Source: an uncultured Desulfovibrio sp. (GTDB lineage: Bacteria > Desulfobacterota > Desulfovibrionia > Desulfovibrionales > Desulfovibrionaceae). From it: DNA of 35,502 nucleotides. The notes under the pieces were generated by a model that was given only the letters and a program-made list of their open reading frames with translations, had not been told where the DNA came from and searched no databases. Below, in pieces: positions 1-8,966 of the stretch (the first letter of the stretch is position 1; every line of letters begins with the position of its first letter). Made by a program: the position numbers and the translations under genes. Where the stretch lies: NCBI RefSeq assembly GCF_910584445.1, contig NZ_CAJUBO010000001.1, positions 1 through 35,502 of the forward strand. Reading direction: 5' to 3'.

Positions 1-175
<175 letters not shown>

Positions 176-179
<4 letters not shown>

Positions 180-982
180 CGTTCCTCTCCAGAACGCCAG
201 TCGTGGGACCACTGCCCCGCGGCCAGCGCGCGTTCATAGTTGTTGAGATCCGAGGCGCTGTCCGCCTCGCACCAGCGGCCTTCAACGGGCACGGTGCCAA
301 TGGCTGCGCCCTGTTCCAGCAGCAGCCTGAGCAGGCCCGTCATGTCCAGCCTGTCCACGGCGGCGGGGGCAAGCGCGGCGCATGCGTCCGCCAGGGTCTG
401 CCAGCCTGCCGCGCTGAAGCTGAGCAGCCCCATGTACTGGCCGTGGATCTGGTCCAGAGAGGCGGCCCTGCCGCCGATCTCCCGCAAGAGGCCGCCTTCC
501 TGGCGAAAGGTCTCCGCATCGGCGAGCACGCCGCCCGGCATGTCCGCAAAACGCAGCTTCCACAAGGCCTCCCAGCGCGTGTCGTAGCTGATGGCGATGT
601 CAGCGGTCGCCGCAAGGAGCTGCCGCGCATGGTCGGGATGGTAGACGATGTCGGAATACGAAACCAGCAGGCGGGCGCCGCCCGCCGCGAAAAAGGCCCT
701 GGCAAACGCATCCGCGCAAAGCAGCGATGCCACCATATTCGTGGCGGCCCAGCGCGGATTCTCCACTGTGGCGAAATCGCCCGTGATGCGGCCGGCGGCA
801 TAGCCGCGCACCACCAGGATGCGCCTGATGCCCGCCGCGCGCAGGGCGCCGGTCTGCCAGTGGAGGAGGGGGCGTCCCGCCAGTTCCACCAGACACTTGG
901 GCTTTTCTTCCGTCAATGCTTTCATCCGCGAGCCGCGGCCCGCGGCCAGGATGACGGCCGCCGTGGCAGTGTCGTCCAGCAT
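176..982 (-). CDS. Nucleotidyltransferase, likely CTP:phosphoglutamine cytidylyltransferase (Cj1416/LicC-like)
   Basis: The product is 268 residues. It begins with a nucleotidyltransferase signature (LAAGRGSRM, about residues 12-20, then LTEEKPKCLVEL), has a metal-binding region around SYSDIVYHP and ends with a WCEADSASDL motif, all typical of the LicC/sugar-nucleotidyltransferase family. In the Campylobacter pathway Cj1416 couples N-phospho-glutamine to CTP, giving CDP-L-glutamine. The preceding genes here are homologues of the glutamine kinase and the amidate hydrolase, so this substrate is favoured over phosphocholine. The ATG at 982 is chosen because it follows a GAGAGG ribosome site and leaves a 29-base gap; an in-frame start at 1087 would overlap the upstream gene by 76 bases. 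A choline-phosphate or sugar-phosphate substrate cannot be excluded. Confidence 0.82.
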
Positions 983-1011
983 ATTCCTCTCTCCCTTCCT
1001 CCCGGAGGGCA

Positions 1012-1632
1012 TCAGCGTTTCGCCGACCATGCGCGCAGGAGCGCCAGGTCCAGGGGCGCCGGTCGCGGTTCCCGTTCGGGATGCCACATGACGCCGACGA
1101 TGCGGCCGTCCGCGTTCATGAAGCCTTCCACTGTGCCGTCCGGGGCCAGGGCAAACGGCTCCAGGCCCGGGGCAAGCCCGTCGGGCCTGATGGCCCGGGC
1201 ATGGAAGGAGTTGACCTCATGGTGCCGGCCGCCGGCCACGGGCCGCGCCAGTTCCAGTTCGTGCCGTGTCGCCACATGCCGGTCGCAGGCTCCCAGCGTG
1301 CCGCCGGCCAGCAGATTGATGACCTGCGCGCCCCGGCAGACGCCGAAAACCGGCAGGGCCTTCTGCCGCGCCCAGTCCAGGAGCGCGCGTTCCGTGGCGT
1401 CGCGCGCCGGGGTGACGCCCCAGTCCTCGCCGCCGGAAAGGATGAGTCCCGAAAGTTCCTGGGCGCCTGCGAACGTCACGGACTCCGCGCCCGTGTTGGG
1501 CAGATAGAGAACGCGCTCTTCCGGAAAGACCCGGGCGAGAAAGCGCGGCCAGTCGCGCGCCAGCGCGTCGCGTTCCTCCACGGCGCCGCCGGGATAGGCA
1601 TGGCGTATGCCGCGCATGGTGATGCCGAGCAT
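1012..1632 (-). CDS. Class I glutamine-amidotransferase-like hydrolase, likely gamma-glutamyl-CDP-amidate hydrolase (Cj1417-like)
   Basis: This 206-residue protein belongs to the peptidase C26 / gamma-glutamyl hydrolase family. The nucleophile is Cys99 in GVCRGAQ and the His-Glu pair is His184/Glu186 in WHPER; SGGEDWG near residue 66 matches the oxyanion loop. In C. jejuni Cj1417 cleaves CDP-L-glutamine to cytidine diphosphoramidate and glutamate. The gene overlaps the stop of the upstream glutamine kinase by one base (TGATG) and is followed by the cytidylyltransferase, the same order as Cj1418-1417-1416. Without this context it could pass for a PuuD-type gamma-glutamyl-GABA hydrolase, and automatic annotation would probably call it that. 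Confidence 0.85.
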   Translation of the reverse strand: MLGITMRGIRHAYPGGAVEERDALARDWPRFLARVFPEERVLYLPNTGAESVTFAGAQELSGLILSGGEDWGVTPARDATERALLDWARQKALPVFGVCRGAQVINLLAGGTLGACDRHVATRHELELARPVAGGRHHEVNSFHARAIRPDGLAPGLEPFALAPDGTVEGFMNADGRIVGVMWHPEREPRPAPLDLALLRAWSAKR

Positions 1633-4028
1633 CAGCGCGCCTCCAGAATGGCCGCCGCCGGTTTGAGATAGAGCGTCTGCGCCCCGGCAGCCATGTCGAA
1701 CAGCCGTTCGCCCGCGCCGATGGCCGCGGGCAGGCCGTATTCGGCGCAGCGGATAGCCATGTGCGAGTTGGCGCCCCCGAAGCGCGTCACCAGGCCGGCG
1801 ATGTTGCGCGTGAAGATCCAGTCGAAGCCGGGGTCGGCATTCTCGATGCAGACGATCCTGCCGCTGAGGTCCACATCGCAGGAGCTGCCGGCGGAAAGGC
1901 GCGCCACCGGGGCGCAGGCCTCGCCTGTCCCCACGAAATTGGGCGCGGCGCGGTGCTGCGGCGCCACATAGACATCGCGCACCGAACGGATGAGATAGCC
2001 CAGTTTTAGCCCCGAGGCGCGGGCCAGCAGTTCCCTGTTGGCCGCCACATGACGCCCGAAATGTTCGCGCGCGCTTTCGGGCTGGGCGCTGGTCGTCCAG
2101 TCCAGGAGCGTCTGGATCTCCAGAAAGGAAAGCGCGTCGCGGTCAAAGCCGGCGTCCTCGCCGAAAAAGGCGATGGTCTCCAGCGCGTCCGAGAGGTTGC
2201 GGCTGAAAATGAACTTGGCATGTTCGCGTCCGGCGATGGCCCGGCGCGCATATTCCAGCAGTTCTTCCGGCGTGAGGCCGAGTCCGTGCCCGCGCAGCAG
2301 GGCTTCCAGATCCCGGCGCTCGGCCTGCGCGAGCGCGAAGGGCGCTCCCCCTTCCGGGCGGGGCATGCGGCCGCCCTCCCCGAAAATGTCCGGCCGGTCC
2401 AGATAGCGGGGGGAGAGGATATCGTAACTTCCCGGGCGCAGATGCCCGTATTTGCGCATGAAGGCCGCGGCGTCGCGCCGGCCGTCGCAGACCTCCTGAA
2501 ATTCCCGGGACAACTCGCCGGAGATGGTGCGTACCGTGGCCTTGAACGCCCGCACACGCTCCGGCGCGAGCGCGCCCGCCGTCACCGCCGAACGCAGCAG
2601 GCTCTCGGCGATGAAGGCGTGGCGCGCCAGGATGGAGAAGGGCAGCGTCCCGTATTTGCGGCATTCTGCCAGCAGGGACGCCAGATCTTCCAGACGCCCG
2701 CGATCGGTGGCGGTGACGGGCGGCCTGGCCGCCTGCCGTCCGCGCAGTTCAGCCACGGCATCCAGCGCGGCGGCCAGGGAGCCGGCGGCGGAGAGGTCAA
2801 GGCAGGTCGCGGTGAGCCGCCCGAGGGCCGCGCGGAAATCCTCGCGCCGCCGCGTTGTGAGCAGGCCGGGATAGCGCGCGTCAAGCGTGGCGTCAAAGCA
2901 GAAGTCAAGGGTGGTCTGGGCGATCTCGAATTCGATCTTGTCGTGGAGCTGGGGGTTGGACTCGAGCCGCTCCAGCCATGCGCCCACCAGGATCTCGCAG
3001 GTGACAGGCTCCAGCCCGGCCGGGAGAAAGGAGTTGAAGCTGGCGCGCACGTCGATGTAGGGGCGGCCGAAAATGAGGGGCATCAGCTCTGTGGGCGGCA
3101 GCGCGCGGTAGCCCATGCGTTCCCGTGCCTTGGCCCACACGCGGGTGGTGATGAGGTTGCGGTAGAGGGACGAGGCGAGCGGGCGCGGCAGGATGCCGAT
3201 CATCTCCGCCGGGTTCCAGTCCGGCATGACGCCGAGGATGGAGCGCTGCCCGAACAGGCCCGGGCACGGTCCCGTGCGGGCGGCGACAAAGTCGGCCACG
3301 CGGCCGATGCGGGCGGCCGGGATGGAGTCCGGCCACTGGCGCCGGGCGCAGATGGGGCGGACCTGCAGGAGATGGAGGACGTTTTGCCTGTCGAGGCAGA
3401 ATTCGATGTCCAGGGCATCCGTGCCGCAGAGCGCCTCCAGGCGGCGCGCCAGGGCCACAAAGGCGGCAAGTCGCGGCGAATCGAAATCCGTCTCCTTCGC
3501 CTCCCGATAGACATAGACGGTCTTGCCCACATGGGTGCCGCCCGTGACCGTGTCCGTCTGGCCGGATTCGTCGTCGTAGTTGATGACGTACCAGGGCGCG
3601 CCGTCGGACAGGGCGCGGGTCATGATGACGCCGGTGACGGCGGGGGCGCTGATCATGGGCTGCACCAGCACCTGGTCCTCGGGCGCCGGCTCGCCATAGG
3701 AGCCGATGACCCGCTCCACGGCGTCGGCAAAGGCCGCCGCATCGTCCAGCGGCACATCCAGCAGCGAAAGGAAGGCCCCCGCGCCGGAAGCCTCGGACGA
3801 ATCCTCGCGCCGGCAGGATGACCGCACGGCAACGGCGCCGCGCCCCCTGGCATCCCCCACGGCGCATGCGCCCGCGGCGGCCAGTGCCGCGGCATGCACG
3901 GCCCCGGCATCGGCGCGCCACTGCGCCACGGTGAAGGCGCAGACCGGCGGAATGTGCAGCTCCGGCCAGCGGGAGAGCGCGGCCAGGGTGTCGGCCTTGG
4001 AGGAAAAGCGGAAGGAGTTTTGCTTCAT
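1632..4028 (-). CDS. PEP-synthase-like L-glutamine kinase (Cj1418-like) of the phosphoramidate pathway
   Basis: This 798-residue protein has a PEP-synthase-type ATP-grasp domain at the N-terminus (AVRSSCRREDS near residue 70; QPMI...GVIMTR; DIEFCLD then LLQVRPI). A long helical middle region follows, and a C-terminal swivelling phosphohistidine domain (FGGANSHMAIR, His near residue 756). True PEP synthase also has a PEP/pyruvate-binding barrel, which I do not see. The same arrangement is found in Cj1418, which uses ATP to phosphorylate the amide nitrogen of L-glutamine, the committed step of capsular phosphoramidate synthesis. ATG 4028 is chosen because it lies one base after the stop of the upstream gene; the frame stays open further upstream, but that part overlaps the other gene. 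Rifampin-phosphotransferase-like enzymes share the layout, so context decides the assignment. Confidence 0.85.
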   Translation of the reverse strand: MKQNSFRFSSKADTLAALSRWPELHIPPVCAFTVAQWRADAGAVHAAALAAAGACAVGDARGRGAVAVRSSCRREDSSEASGAGAFLSLLDVPLDDAAAFADAVERVIGSYGEPAPEDQVLVQPMISAPAVTGVIMTRALSDGAPWYVINYDDESGQTDTVTGGTHVGKTVYVYREAKETDFDSPRLAAFVALARRLEALCGTDALDIEFCLDRQNVLHLLQVRPICARRQWPDSIPAARIGRVADFVAARTGPCPGLFGQRSILGVMPDWNPAEMIGILPRPLASSLYRNLITTRVWAKARERMGYRALPPTELMPLIFGRPYIDVRASFNSFLPAGLEPVTCEILVGAWLERLESNPQLHDKIEFEIAQTTLDFCFDATLDARYPGLLTTRRREDFRAALGRLTATCLDLSAAGSLAAALDAVAELRGRQAARPPVTATDRGRLEDLASLLAECRKYGTLPFSILARHAFIAESLLRSAVTAGALAPERVRAFKATVRTISGELSREFQEVCDGRRDAAAFMRKYGHLRPGSYDILSPRYLDRPDIFGEGGRMPRPEGGAPFALAQAERRDLEALLRGHGLGLTPEELLEYARRAIAGREHAKFIFSRNLSDALETIAFFGEDAGFDRDALSFLEIQTLLDWTTSAQPESAREHFGRHVAANRELLARASGLKLGYLIRSVRDVYVAPQHRAAPNFVGTGEACAPVARLSAGSSCDVDLSGRIVCIENADPGFDWIFTRNIAGLVTRFGGANSHMAIRCAEYGLPAAIGAGERLFDMAAGAQTLYLKPAAAILEAR

Positions 4029-4029
4029 T

Positions 4030-5643
4030 TCAGACGCCGGTTCCATCTTCCGTGTCCGCTTCCGGGCACAGGACGTTGAAGGCGTTGAGCAGTTCCTCAA
4101 CAAAGGCCACGCCGTCGGCATCGTTCTTTTTGAACATCTCCAGCAGAGCCAGGGAATATAACGTACGCACATCCTCTGCGTCCACATCCTCATAGTGGCG
4201 GCATGCAAAGGTTCTGCCCAGCAGTGTGCCCGCAGCGCGTTCAATGGCCGGCTGGAAATAGAGTACCTCTTTCGGGATGTGCTTGCGGCCCGCGTGCAGG
4301 GCAAAGGCCGTCAGCAGGGGACTTTGCGGATTGTTGCACATGAGTGCGGCGGCGGCCAGATTGGGCAGCACATCGTGAGGCTGATCCAGCAGGCGCGCGA
4401 GCAGCGCTGTTTCGCGTTGAACCAGAGCGTCATCGCGTTCAATTGTAAGCCATTCAGCGCGCGGAGCATCCTCGTAAAATTCTCGCAAAAAACCCGCGAT
4501 ATCGTCAAGTGCGGTATCAAAGGGCATTGTCAGCCTGCTGCGCTCAGTGCGGATGCGCTGTTGCCATTCTCTGGTGTTTTCAAGGCAAAGCCGCGCCGCC
4601 TGGACAAGACCTGTGTAGGAATACGCCGTGAAACCGCCTAACCAGGACGTACGGCGTTGCTTCCTCTTGAGCCAGGGATGGAAATACAGTGCCGGCCGAA
4701 GCGTGGAGAAGGCGAACGTCTGCGCGATATGCGAGAGGTCGGTCACAAGCAGTGCGCCATGCGCGAACGCAAATTCCCGCCCCGGATGCGTATCCGGAAC
4801 AAAACGCGGTTCCCCGGCGAATGTTGCGCATATTTCCTTGACCTCGTCAGATTCCAGATCAGTCTTGTAGGGGCGGAAAATCACGCGCAAGTCCGGGAAT
4901 GCCCCCAGAAGGCTGCGCACCAGGCGCACGCCGTGGCACTTGAGGCGGTTGCCGCCGCAATCCGGATAGGAGTGCCGTCCCACCGGCGCATAGACAATGG
5001 CATCCGGCTCGCGGGCATGGGCGCGCAGGCCTTGCGCCAGCACGGCCATGCCCGGATACCCCACCGGGATGAGATGGAAATGCCTGCCCTTGCGGCATGC
5101 CGCGTCCGGAGAGGTGAAGCCGGTCCACAGGGCGCGGATGGCGTTTTTGTCGCTCTCGCTGAGGGGAAAGGGCATCAGCCAGCCGTCCAGCCGTGATGAT
5201 TCAAAAACATGCCAGGAAAGAGCCGGGTCATGAAACGCAGAGAAGGCGTGGATGCAGCCCAGTACCTTGGCGGTGGGCGGATAAATGGCGTTTCCTCCGT
5301 CCATGTCCGAAATAATGACGACATTGACCCGGGTAAGCGGAGAAAGATCTCTTTCCGCAATGATGGCCGTGTAGTCCGCCTCAAGGCGCGCGTCTTCCGC
5401 GCCCTTGGGTGTGCAGATGCCCACCGTCACATGCCCCGCTGCCCTCACGCGCGCGGCCAGCGGATTCATCCAGATGTGCTGGGAGACATTCGTACTGTGG
5501 ATATAGAACGCCACCACCAGCACATCGGCGGGAAGCGCGGCAAGGGCCGCGCGCAGGCTTTGCATGTCGTGGGGCTGCGACGTGGGCATGGCACTCATTT
5601 CTCGGTTCCCGGGGTGTGGATGTTTTTTTGGATGAGAGGGCAT
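4030..5643 (-). CDS. CDP-glycerol glycerophosphotransferase-like protein (GT-B type), substrate unknown
   Basis: The product is 537 residues from ATG 5643, which directly follows the upstream stop (TGAATG); a second in-frame start lies at 5598. The middle of the protein resembles the TagB/TagF family: IVYAPVGRHSYPDCGG, then FPDLRVIFRPYK, then a VPDTHPGREFAFAHGALLVT stretch followed by DLSHIAQTFAFSTLRPALYF, matching the 'acceptor-loop then D-x-SS' pattern of CDP-polyol transferases. The C-terminal ~150 residues are helical and match nothing I recognise. It sits one base upstream of the glutamine kinase gene. Family members use CDP-activated donors, so transfer of a CDP-activated group, possibly the phosphoramidate itself, is a reasonable but untested idea. 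Confidence 0.6.
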   Translation of the reverse strand: MPSHPKKHPHPGNREMSAMPTSQPHDMQSLRAALAALPADVLVVAFYIHSTNVSQHIWMNPLAARVRAAGHVTVGICTPKGAEDARLEADYTAIIAERDLSPLTRVNVVIISDMDGGNAIYPPTAKVLGCIHAFSAFHDPALSWHVFESSRLDGWLMPFPLSESDKNAIRALWTGFTSPDAACRKGRHFHLIPVGYPGMAVLAQGLRAHAREPDAIVYAPVGRHSYPDCGGNRLKCHGVRLVRSLLGAFPDLRVIFRPYKTDLESDEVKEICATFAGEPRFVPDTHPGREFAFAHGALLVTDLSHIAQTFAFSTLRPALYFHPWLKRKQRRTSWLGGFTAYSYTGLVQAARLCLENTREWQQRIRTERSRLTMPFDTALDDIAGFLREFYEDAPRAEWLTIERDDALVQRETALLARLLDQPHDVLPNLAAAALMCNNPQSPLLTAFALHAGRKHIPKEVLYFQPAIERAAGTLLGRTFACRHYEDVDAEDVRTLYSLALLEMFKKNDADGVAFVEELLNAFNVLCPEADTEDGTGV

Positions 5644-6762
5644 TCAGGCCGCACTGTCCCGCAACTCGTCACACAGCGCCCTTGTGCGCGGCCATGCCGG
5701 CGGTGTGCGCCAGCCCGGGTGGCCGGCCACCGTTTCCACATGGTCGTTGAGAAAGGCGCGCAGGGCCGCGGCAAAGGCCGGGTCTTCGCGCGCCATGTCC
5801 AGCAGTTTCGCGTCCGTGAGAAAGAGCGCGTCAGTCAGGATGGATGCGAATCTGTGCCGTCTGGATACATCCTGACAGTAGTCCCGGAGCAGCGAAGGCC
5901 TGTTCTCCAGCAGGCCGCGCACGATGCGCCTGGCATTTTCCGGGGCATGGTGGGCATATTCCGTCAGCACGAAGGCAAGTTCCCCCTCATAGTCGCCGAG
6001 AGTAAAGCCCAGATCCGCGGGGTCGCGGCTCATGACGATATGCGGTTCGAGACCGTAGGCCGCGCAAAATTCGCGCGGACAGGGGCTGATGGCGAAAAAG
6101 ACATCCTTGTGGCGCAGCCAGAGTGGTCTGATGTAGCGGACAAAGCTGTTTTCCTTTTTGTAGATCAGTGCATTGGGAATGGAAAATCCATTTGCTTCAC
6201 GCTGTGTACCTGCTCTCTCTCCAATGGAACCCCTGAGCATCGCAAGACTGTCTTCAACATGTTCGGGATAGAGATCATGGATGTCAAAAAAGATATATTT
6301 GTTCGTTTTTGACGCCAGAAGCGGCAAAATTCTTGGCAGGGTGTTCATGTTGTCTGCGCCAAGGAGCTTATTCGCAAGAAATGTTTTGACATCGCCGTAC
6401 TGATGCAGATTGGTCCGGGAAAGTTGACGGCCGGACACGCCAGACGCCGACTCTGCCCACCAGAGGATATGGGTGTTGGCAACGCTGAGCAGGCGCTCCA
6501 GCGGGTCGCGGGTCAGGATGACGAAGGCACTGTCGCTGCCGCTCCGGTCAAGAACTGCGGCAAGGCGTCCATCGGCAACGGCGCCTGCCGAATCAATGAT
6601 TGCGCCTTTCAGGGTATCATTGGCCTGCAGGAAGGCATCGAGGGTTTCGGCGTCCGCATCCTTGTCCAGGCAGGCCATGTTTCCAAACATGTTGGCATAG
6701 GTGTGGAAGGCATGAATGCCCGCGCCATGGGCGGCAAGAACTATGAAATCAAGGAACTCCAT
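5644..6762 (-). CDS. Sulfotransferase-like protein of unknown function
   Basis: This 372-residue protein starts at ATG 6762, chosen for the AGGAG site at proper distance upstream; longer starts lack one. The segment FVILTRDPLERLLSVANTH (about residues 80-98) resembles the 'RDP..R..S' motif that binds the 3'-phosphate of PAPS in sulfotransferases, and a later YIFFDIHDLYPEHVEDSLA resembles the acceptor-side helix. A classical N-terminal P-loop is not obvious (AAHGAGIHAF instead), so catalytic activity is uncertain. Similar sulfotransferase-like families of unknown function occur in Campylobacter and Helicobacter glycan loci. Its place between a GT2 and a CDP-transferase-like gene argues for glycan modification. 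Confidence 0.5.
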   Translation of the reverse strand: MEFLDFIVLAAHGAGIHAFHTYANMFGNMACLDKDADAETLDAFLQANDTLKGAIIDSAGAVADGRLAAVLDRSGSDSAFVILTRDPLERLLSVANTHILWWAESASGVSGRQLSRTNLHQYGDVKTFLANKLLGADNMNTLPRILPLLASKTNKYIFFDIHDLYPEHVEDSLAMLRGSIGERAGTQREANGFSIPNALIYKKENSFVRYIRPLWLRHKDVFFAISPCPREFCAAYGLEPHIVMSRDPADLGFTLGDYEGELAFVLTEYAHHAPENARRIVRGLLENRPSLLRDYCQDVSRRHRFASILTDALFLTDAKLLDMAREDPAFAAALRAFLNDHVETVAGHPGWRTPPAWPRTRALCDELRDSAA

Positions 6763-6896
6763 TGGAGTGCTCCTGGCTGTCTTCAAGACGGAAGCGCGCA
6801 CCGGTCATGGGCAGTGTTTCCGCCGCGGTGAGAGTGCCGTGCAGGTCAAGGATGGACTGTGTCTTCCCCGTGCAGGAGAGTGCCGTGCCCCCGGGC
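6763..6896. other. Short gap inside the glycan operon with a 13-base direct repeat
   Basis: This is the longest gap in the minus-strand glycan operon. It contains GAGAGTGCCGTGC twice (6830-6842 and 6876-6888), 46 bases apart, each next to a GTGCAGG. I see no gene, no clear promoter and no strong hairpin. Confidence 0.5.
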
Positions 6897-8921
6897 TTAC
6901 GCGTCGCCGTCCTTCGTGCGGCTTTGTCGAATGATTTTCAGTGTTTTCAAGAAATTGAGCGCAAAGTCGGGATAGCGTGCGCTTGCTTCATCCAGCAGGC
7001 GGGAGTCGCCCTGTCTGGACTGGATGTCGAAAAAGTCCGCAAATACCCCATTAGCCATTGCGGCAAAGGCGCGGAAATAGCGGTTGTTGAAATGCGCGTT
7101 CATGGCCGTATAGGTTTCCAGCTCGGCCATGCCGTGCTGGCGGCGGTGTTCCACATGGTCAATGAAGGATTTGGCGTAATAGGAGGCCGCGTGCCGCCGG
7201 TACACGGCCATGATTTCGGGGATGAAGCCGATTTTTCCGGTTTCGGCGTGCAGAAGATGCCAGTACCAGTCGCTGGGGCAGAGGTCGGCGCGGAACCAGT
7301 CCGGCAGGCCGTCACGAAAGCGCCAGCGGTAGACCACGGAATTGGTCTGGATGAGATTGCCCTTGAGCAGGTCGGCCAGATAGTACTTGTCGCGCAGGCC
7401 ACGCGGCATCATCTGCGGCGCGGGGTAGACAAAGGACGGATGCGTGTTGCCCTCATACAGCGCGAGCACCGGGTGGAAGCAGAGCGCGCAGTCCTGGTTG
7501 CGCGTGAGAAAGTCCACCTGTTTCTGGAGCTTTGTCGGCTCGGTGAAATAGTCGTCGCCATCGCACAGGGCGGCGTAGGGGGTCCGGCAGCGCGAAAGCA
7601 GCCCGCGCGTGTTCTCAAACATGACATGCTTGTCAAGAAGCACCGGGCGGATGGAGGGGTGACGCGCCGCATATTCGGAAATAATCGTCGGCGTGGCGTC
7701 ATTCGAGCAGTGATCAAGAACAAGGTGTAGCACCGGAAAGTCGGTTTTCTGCGCCAGAACGCTGTCCATGCACTGGGCGATGTAGTTCTCCTGATTGTAG
7801 GTCATGGTCAGCACAGTGAGCATGACCGGCTCCTGGACCTCGCCCAGATGCTGAAATTCCGCCTCGGGAAGCGTCTGAAGCGCGGCAAGGAGTGCTTGCT
7901 GGTCAGTGTCCAGCAGCGGCGCGTCATTGTTGAGCCGCGTGAACAGGGCACGCCGCAGCACCGGTGCGAGGCCGCGCGCAAAGTCAGCCACACTGGCCGC
8001 GTCCGCCGGCGCGGTTCTGTCAGCCTGCGAAGCCGTGAAAAACCAGTCGGGAATAGCGAGCGCGTGTCTTTCAAGATGCAGCAGGTCTTCAAGACGCCCG
8101 GTGGCCGGGGCGCACTTCTCCCTGAACATGGACCTGACATGGGCCGGGGCCACCACGTCCAGCCCGCGCCCGGCATCAAACGCGAGCAGCGCGGCCATGA
8201 GATCGGCGTCGTCCAGGGGCGGCCACACATTGTTCGCCACCTTGGGCGTCCAGGCGATGCGCCGTGCCGCATGCGAACGGAGAAACAGGGAGGAATATGG
8301 AAGGTGCCGGAGCGGCCGAAGCGGGCCGCGGCCGATAAAGTCCGCCACCAGATCGAGCAGGGCATGGTTGGCGCACGCCACTTCGACCGGATCCGTTTCG
8401 GCCACCAGGCGCGCATGCTCTGCGCCAAAGCGATGTTCCATGCCGGCGAGCAGCTCGGGGAGTGCCGCGCACAGCGCGGTCATGTCTGCGTAATAGTCTT
8501 CGATCCCGGGAAATTCCGAGCCTTGCCATTCCCTGAAATGGTATTCGAACAGCAGCGCGGGCCGGCCGACCACGGTCAGCGCCTCGACTTCGTGCCGGGA
8601 AAAATCGATGCACGCTTTGAGAGCCTCCCATGCGCTGGCGTGCGCCTGTGCGGAAAAGGTCGGAATCAGGCAGAGGACATCCTTGCCCTGGTCGAGCAGC
8701 GCTGCAATGCGGGCGAAATGCGCCTTCTGGCCGGCAGAAAGGCCTGCGGCGGGGAAGTAGGGCCAAAGATGGCGATGGGACGGGACATGGTCGCTGATGG
8801 CCGGGTCAAAGGGCGCAAACACCGTCCCTTGCGCCGCGAGCTGTTCCTCATTTGCCAGAAGGGCCGCAAACAGCCATGGCCGCGAGGGGCCAAGATGCGT
8901 ATGGAGCAGGAGTCGTCCCAT
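6897..8921 (-). CDS. Two-part protein: unknown N-terminal half plus C-terminal GT2 glycosyltransferase
   Basis: The product has 674 residues, starting at ATG 8921 behind GAGGAAG. Residues from about 367 form a family 2 glycosyltransferase: TVLTMTYNQENYIAQC opens the domain, LVLDHCSNDATPTI follows, and CDGDDYF (about 452-458) supplies the metal-binding DxD. PSDWYWHLLHA and YRRHAASYY close it. The first ~360 residues (opening MGRLLLHTHLGPSRPWLFA) match no family I can name; the opening LLHTHLGPSRPWLFAALLAN recalls the start of some sulfotransferase or kinase-like glycan proteins, but the evidence is weak. The last ~80 residues are helical. The protein probably adds a sugar to the surface glycan, with the N-terminal half contributing a second, unknown activity. 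Confidence 0.75.
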   Translation of the reverse strand: MGRLLLHTHLGPSRPWLFAALLANEEQLAAQGTVFAPFDPAISDHVPSHRHLWPYFPAAGLSAGQKAHFARIAALLDQGKDVLCLIPTFSAQAHASAWEALKACIDFSRHEVEALTVVGRPALLFEYHFREWQGSEFPGIEDYYADMTALCAALPELLAGMEHRFGAEHARLVAETDPVEVACANHALLDLVADFIGRGPLRPLRHLPYSSLFLRSHAARRIAWTPKVANNVWPPLDDADLMAALLAFDAGRGLDVVAPAHVRSMFREKCAPATGRLEDLLHLERHALAIPDWFFTASQADRTAPADAASVADFARGLAPVLRRALFTRLNNDAPLLDTDQQALLAALQTLPEAEFQHLGEVQEPVMLTVLTMTYNQENYIAQCMDSVLAQKTDFPVLHLVLDHCSNDATPTIISEYAARHPSIRPVLLDKHVMFENTRGLLSRCRTPYAALCDGDDYFTEPTKLQKQVDFLTRNQDCALCFHPVLALYEGNTHPSFVYPAPQMMPRGLRDKYYLADLLKGNLIQTNSVVYRWRFRDGLPDWFRADLCPSDWYWHLLHAETGKIGFIPEIMAVYRRHAASYYAKSFIDHVEHRRQHGMAELETYTAMNAHFNNRYFRAFAAMANGVFADFFDIQSRQGDSRLLDEASARYPDFALNFLKTLKIIRQSRTKDGDA

Positions 8922-8966
8922 GTCTTCCTCATAGCGCCGCCGGTGAAGATGCCCGGCGGAACATGC

